This document shows, piece by piece, positions 63,787 to 64,000 of a stretch of 64,000 bases of DNA (position 1 is its first letter; each line of letters opens with the position of its first letter). The translations under genes were made by a program, and so were the position numbers. The notes beneath the pieces are model-generated. The model saw only the letters and a list, made by a program, of their open reading frames with translations. It was not told where the DNA came from and searched no databases. The stretch is from Pseudacidovorax intermedius (GTDB lineage Bacteria; Pseudomonadota; Gammaproteobacteria; Burkholderiales; Burkholderiaceae_C), in the NCBI RefSeq assembly GCF_003350475.1, contig NZ_QQAV01000001.1, forward strand, positions 1,294,836 through 1,358,835. Reading direction: 5' to 3'.

Positions 63787-64000
63787 CAAATGGCGGATTT
63801 GATTTTTCAGGGGTGTTGACCGGGTTTTGGATTGCCGTATTATTTTTCGGCTTGCTTCTGGTGTTTTTGGTCGCCTGGCTGGCTTCAATCCACGATCACG
63901 GTTTGGCGGGATCGTGGCGGCGCCTGAGAATGCTTAACGTCACTGCCATTCTGGCTGGGTTGCTTTTTTTCTCCTATCTCTACTGGCACGAGGAAAAGTT
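63783..64000 (+). CDS. Hypothetical membrane protein (partial, cut by window end)
   Basis: An ATG inside the DUF6402 stop (ATGA overlap) opens a frame that runs to the window end, with 72 codons visible. The first 38 residues hold a transmembrane helix (VLTGFWIAVLFFGLLLVFLV) and a second hydrophobic segment starts around residue 54 (VTAILAGLLFFSYLY). No family is recognised. The overlap means it is translated with the DUF6402 gene, so the two probably work together. Confidence 0.65.
   Translation, partial: MTNGGFDFSGVLTGFWIAVLFFGLLLVFLVAWLASIHDHGLAGSWRRLRMLNVTAILAGLLFFSYLYWHEEK

Overview
The window is about 64 kb of GC-rich DNA (by eye near 70% G+C) with dense, long genes and strong G/C bias at third codon positions. 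The atpD-atpC end, the Ku/LigD pair, the TctC-type binding proteins, the short-chain dehydrogenase and the GGCTTCGACA-type intergenic repeats together suggest a betaproteobacterium of the Burkholderiales, probably Comamonadaceae (Variovorax/Acidovorax-like). The genus cannot be fixed from the sequence alone. I saw no rRNA, tRNA, CRISPR array, insertion sequence or prophage.

Layout. 0-1 kb: end of the ATP synthase operon (atpD 3' end, atpC, strong terminator). 1.2-8.6 kb: a sugar/polyol operon with a ROK regulator, an RbsABC-type ABC importer, a TIM-barrel isomerase and a Gfo/Idh/MocA dehydrogenase. 8.7-9.4 kb: a secreted DUF3617 protein. 9.4-21.7 kb: a long co-directional minus-strand cluster with AtzD/barbiturase-, AtzE- and AtzH/HpxZ-like enzymes, a FAD monooxygenase, a VOC protein, an allantoin-racemase-like and a PuuE-like protein, two uptake systems, and LysR and GntR regulators. 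It looks like a composite pathway for an unknown N-heterocycle. 21.8-23.5 kb: a YciI/DGPF protein with an ECF42-type sigma factor.

23.6-36.9 kb: a ligase-associated DNA repair set (MBL exonuclease, ATP-dependent ligase, Lhr-Core helicase, PdeM phosphoesterase) interrupted by a BrnT/BrnA toxin-antitoxin pair, a UTRA-GntR regulator with a TctC protein, and an HscC-like Hsp70 paired with an unusual J-domain/TonB fusion. 36.9-37.4 kb: two pentanucleotide repeat arrays, a palindromic repeat and inverted repeats ahead of a Rieske oxygenase. 37.4-42.3 kb: Rieske oxygenase, Liv-type binding protein, TetR regulator, a nucleotidyltransferase and a kinase-like protein. 42.4-48.9 kb: UPF0149/SEC-C protein, an SDR without its usual catalytic residues, Ku-LigD non-homologous end joining, and a transglutaminase. 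49.2-55 kb: a small membrane protein, catalase KatE, a phosphoethanolamine-transferase-like protein and fumarase C. 55-60.7 kb: a MerR-controlled TolC/HlyD/two-permease exporter without an ATPase gene. 60.7-62.1 kb: a Crp/Fnr regulator and a DUF962 protein. 62.1-64 kb: an A+T-richer patch with a DUF6402 protein and a membrane protein cut by the window end.

Two double-strand-break/nick repair systems therefore lie within about 25 kb of each other, beside several independent catabolic modules, each with its own regulator and binding protein. A roughly 115-190 bp structured repeat follows directly after the stop codon of four unrelated genes, always in the sense direction. The most unusual elements are the N-heterocycle cluster, the J-domain/TonB fusion and this 3'-UTR repeat family.
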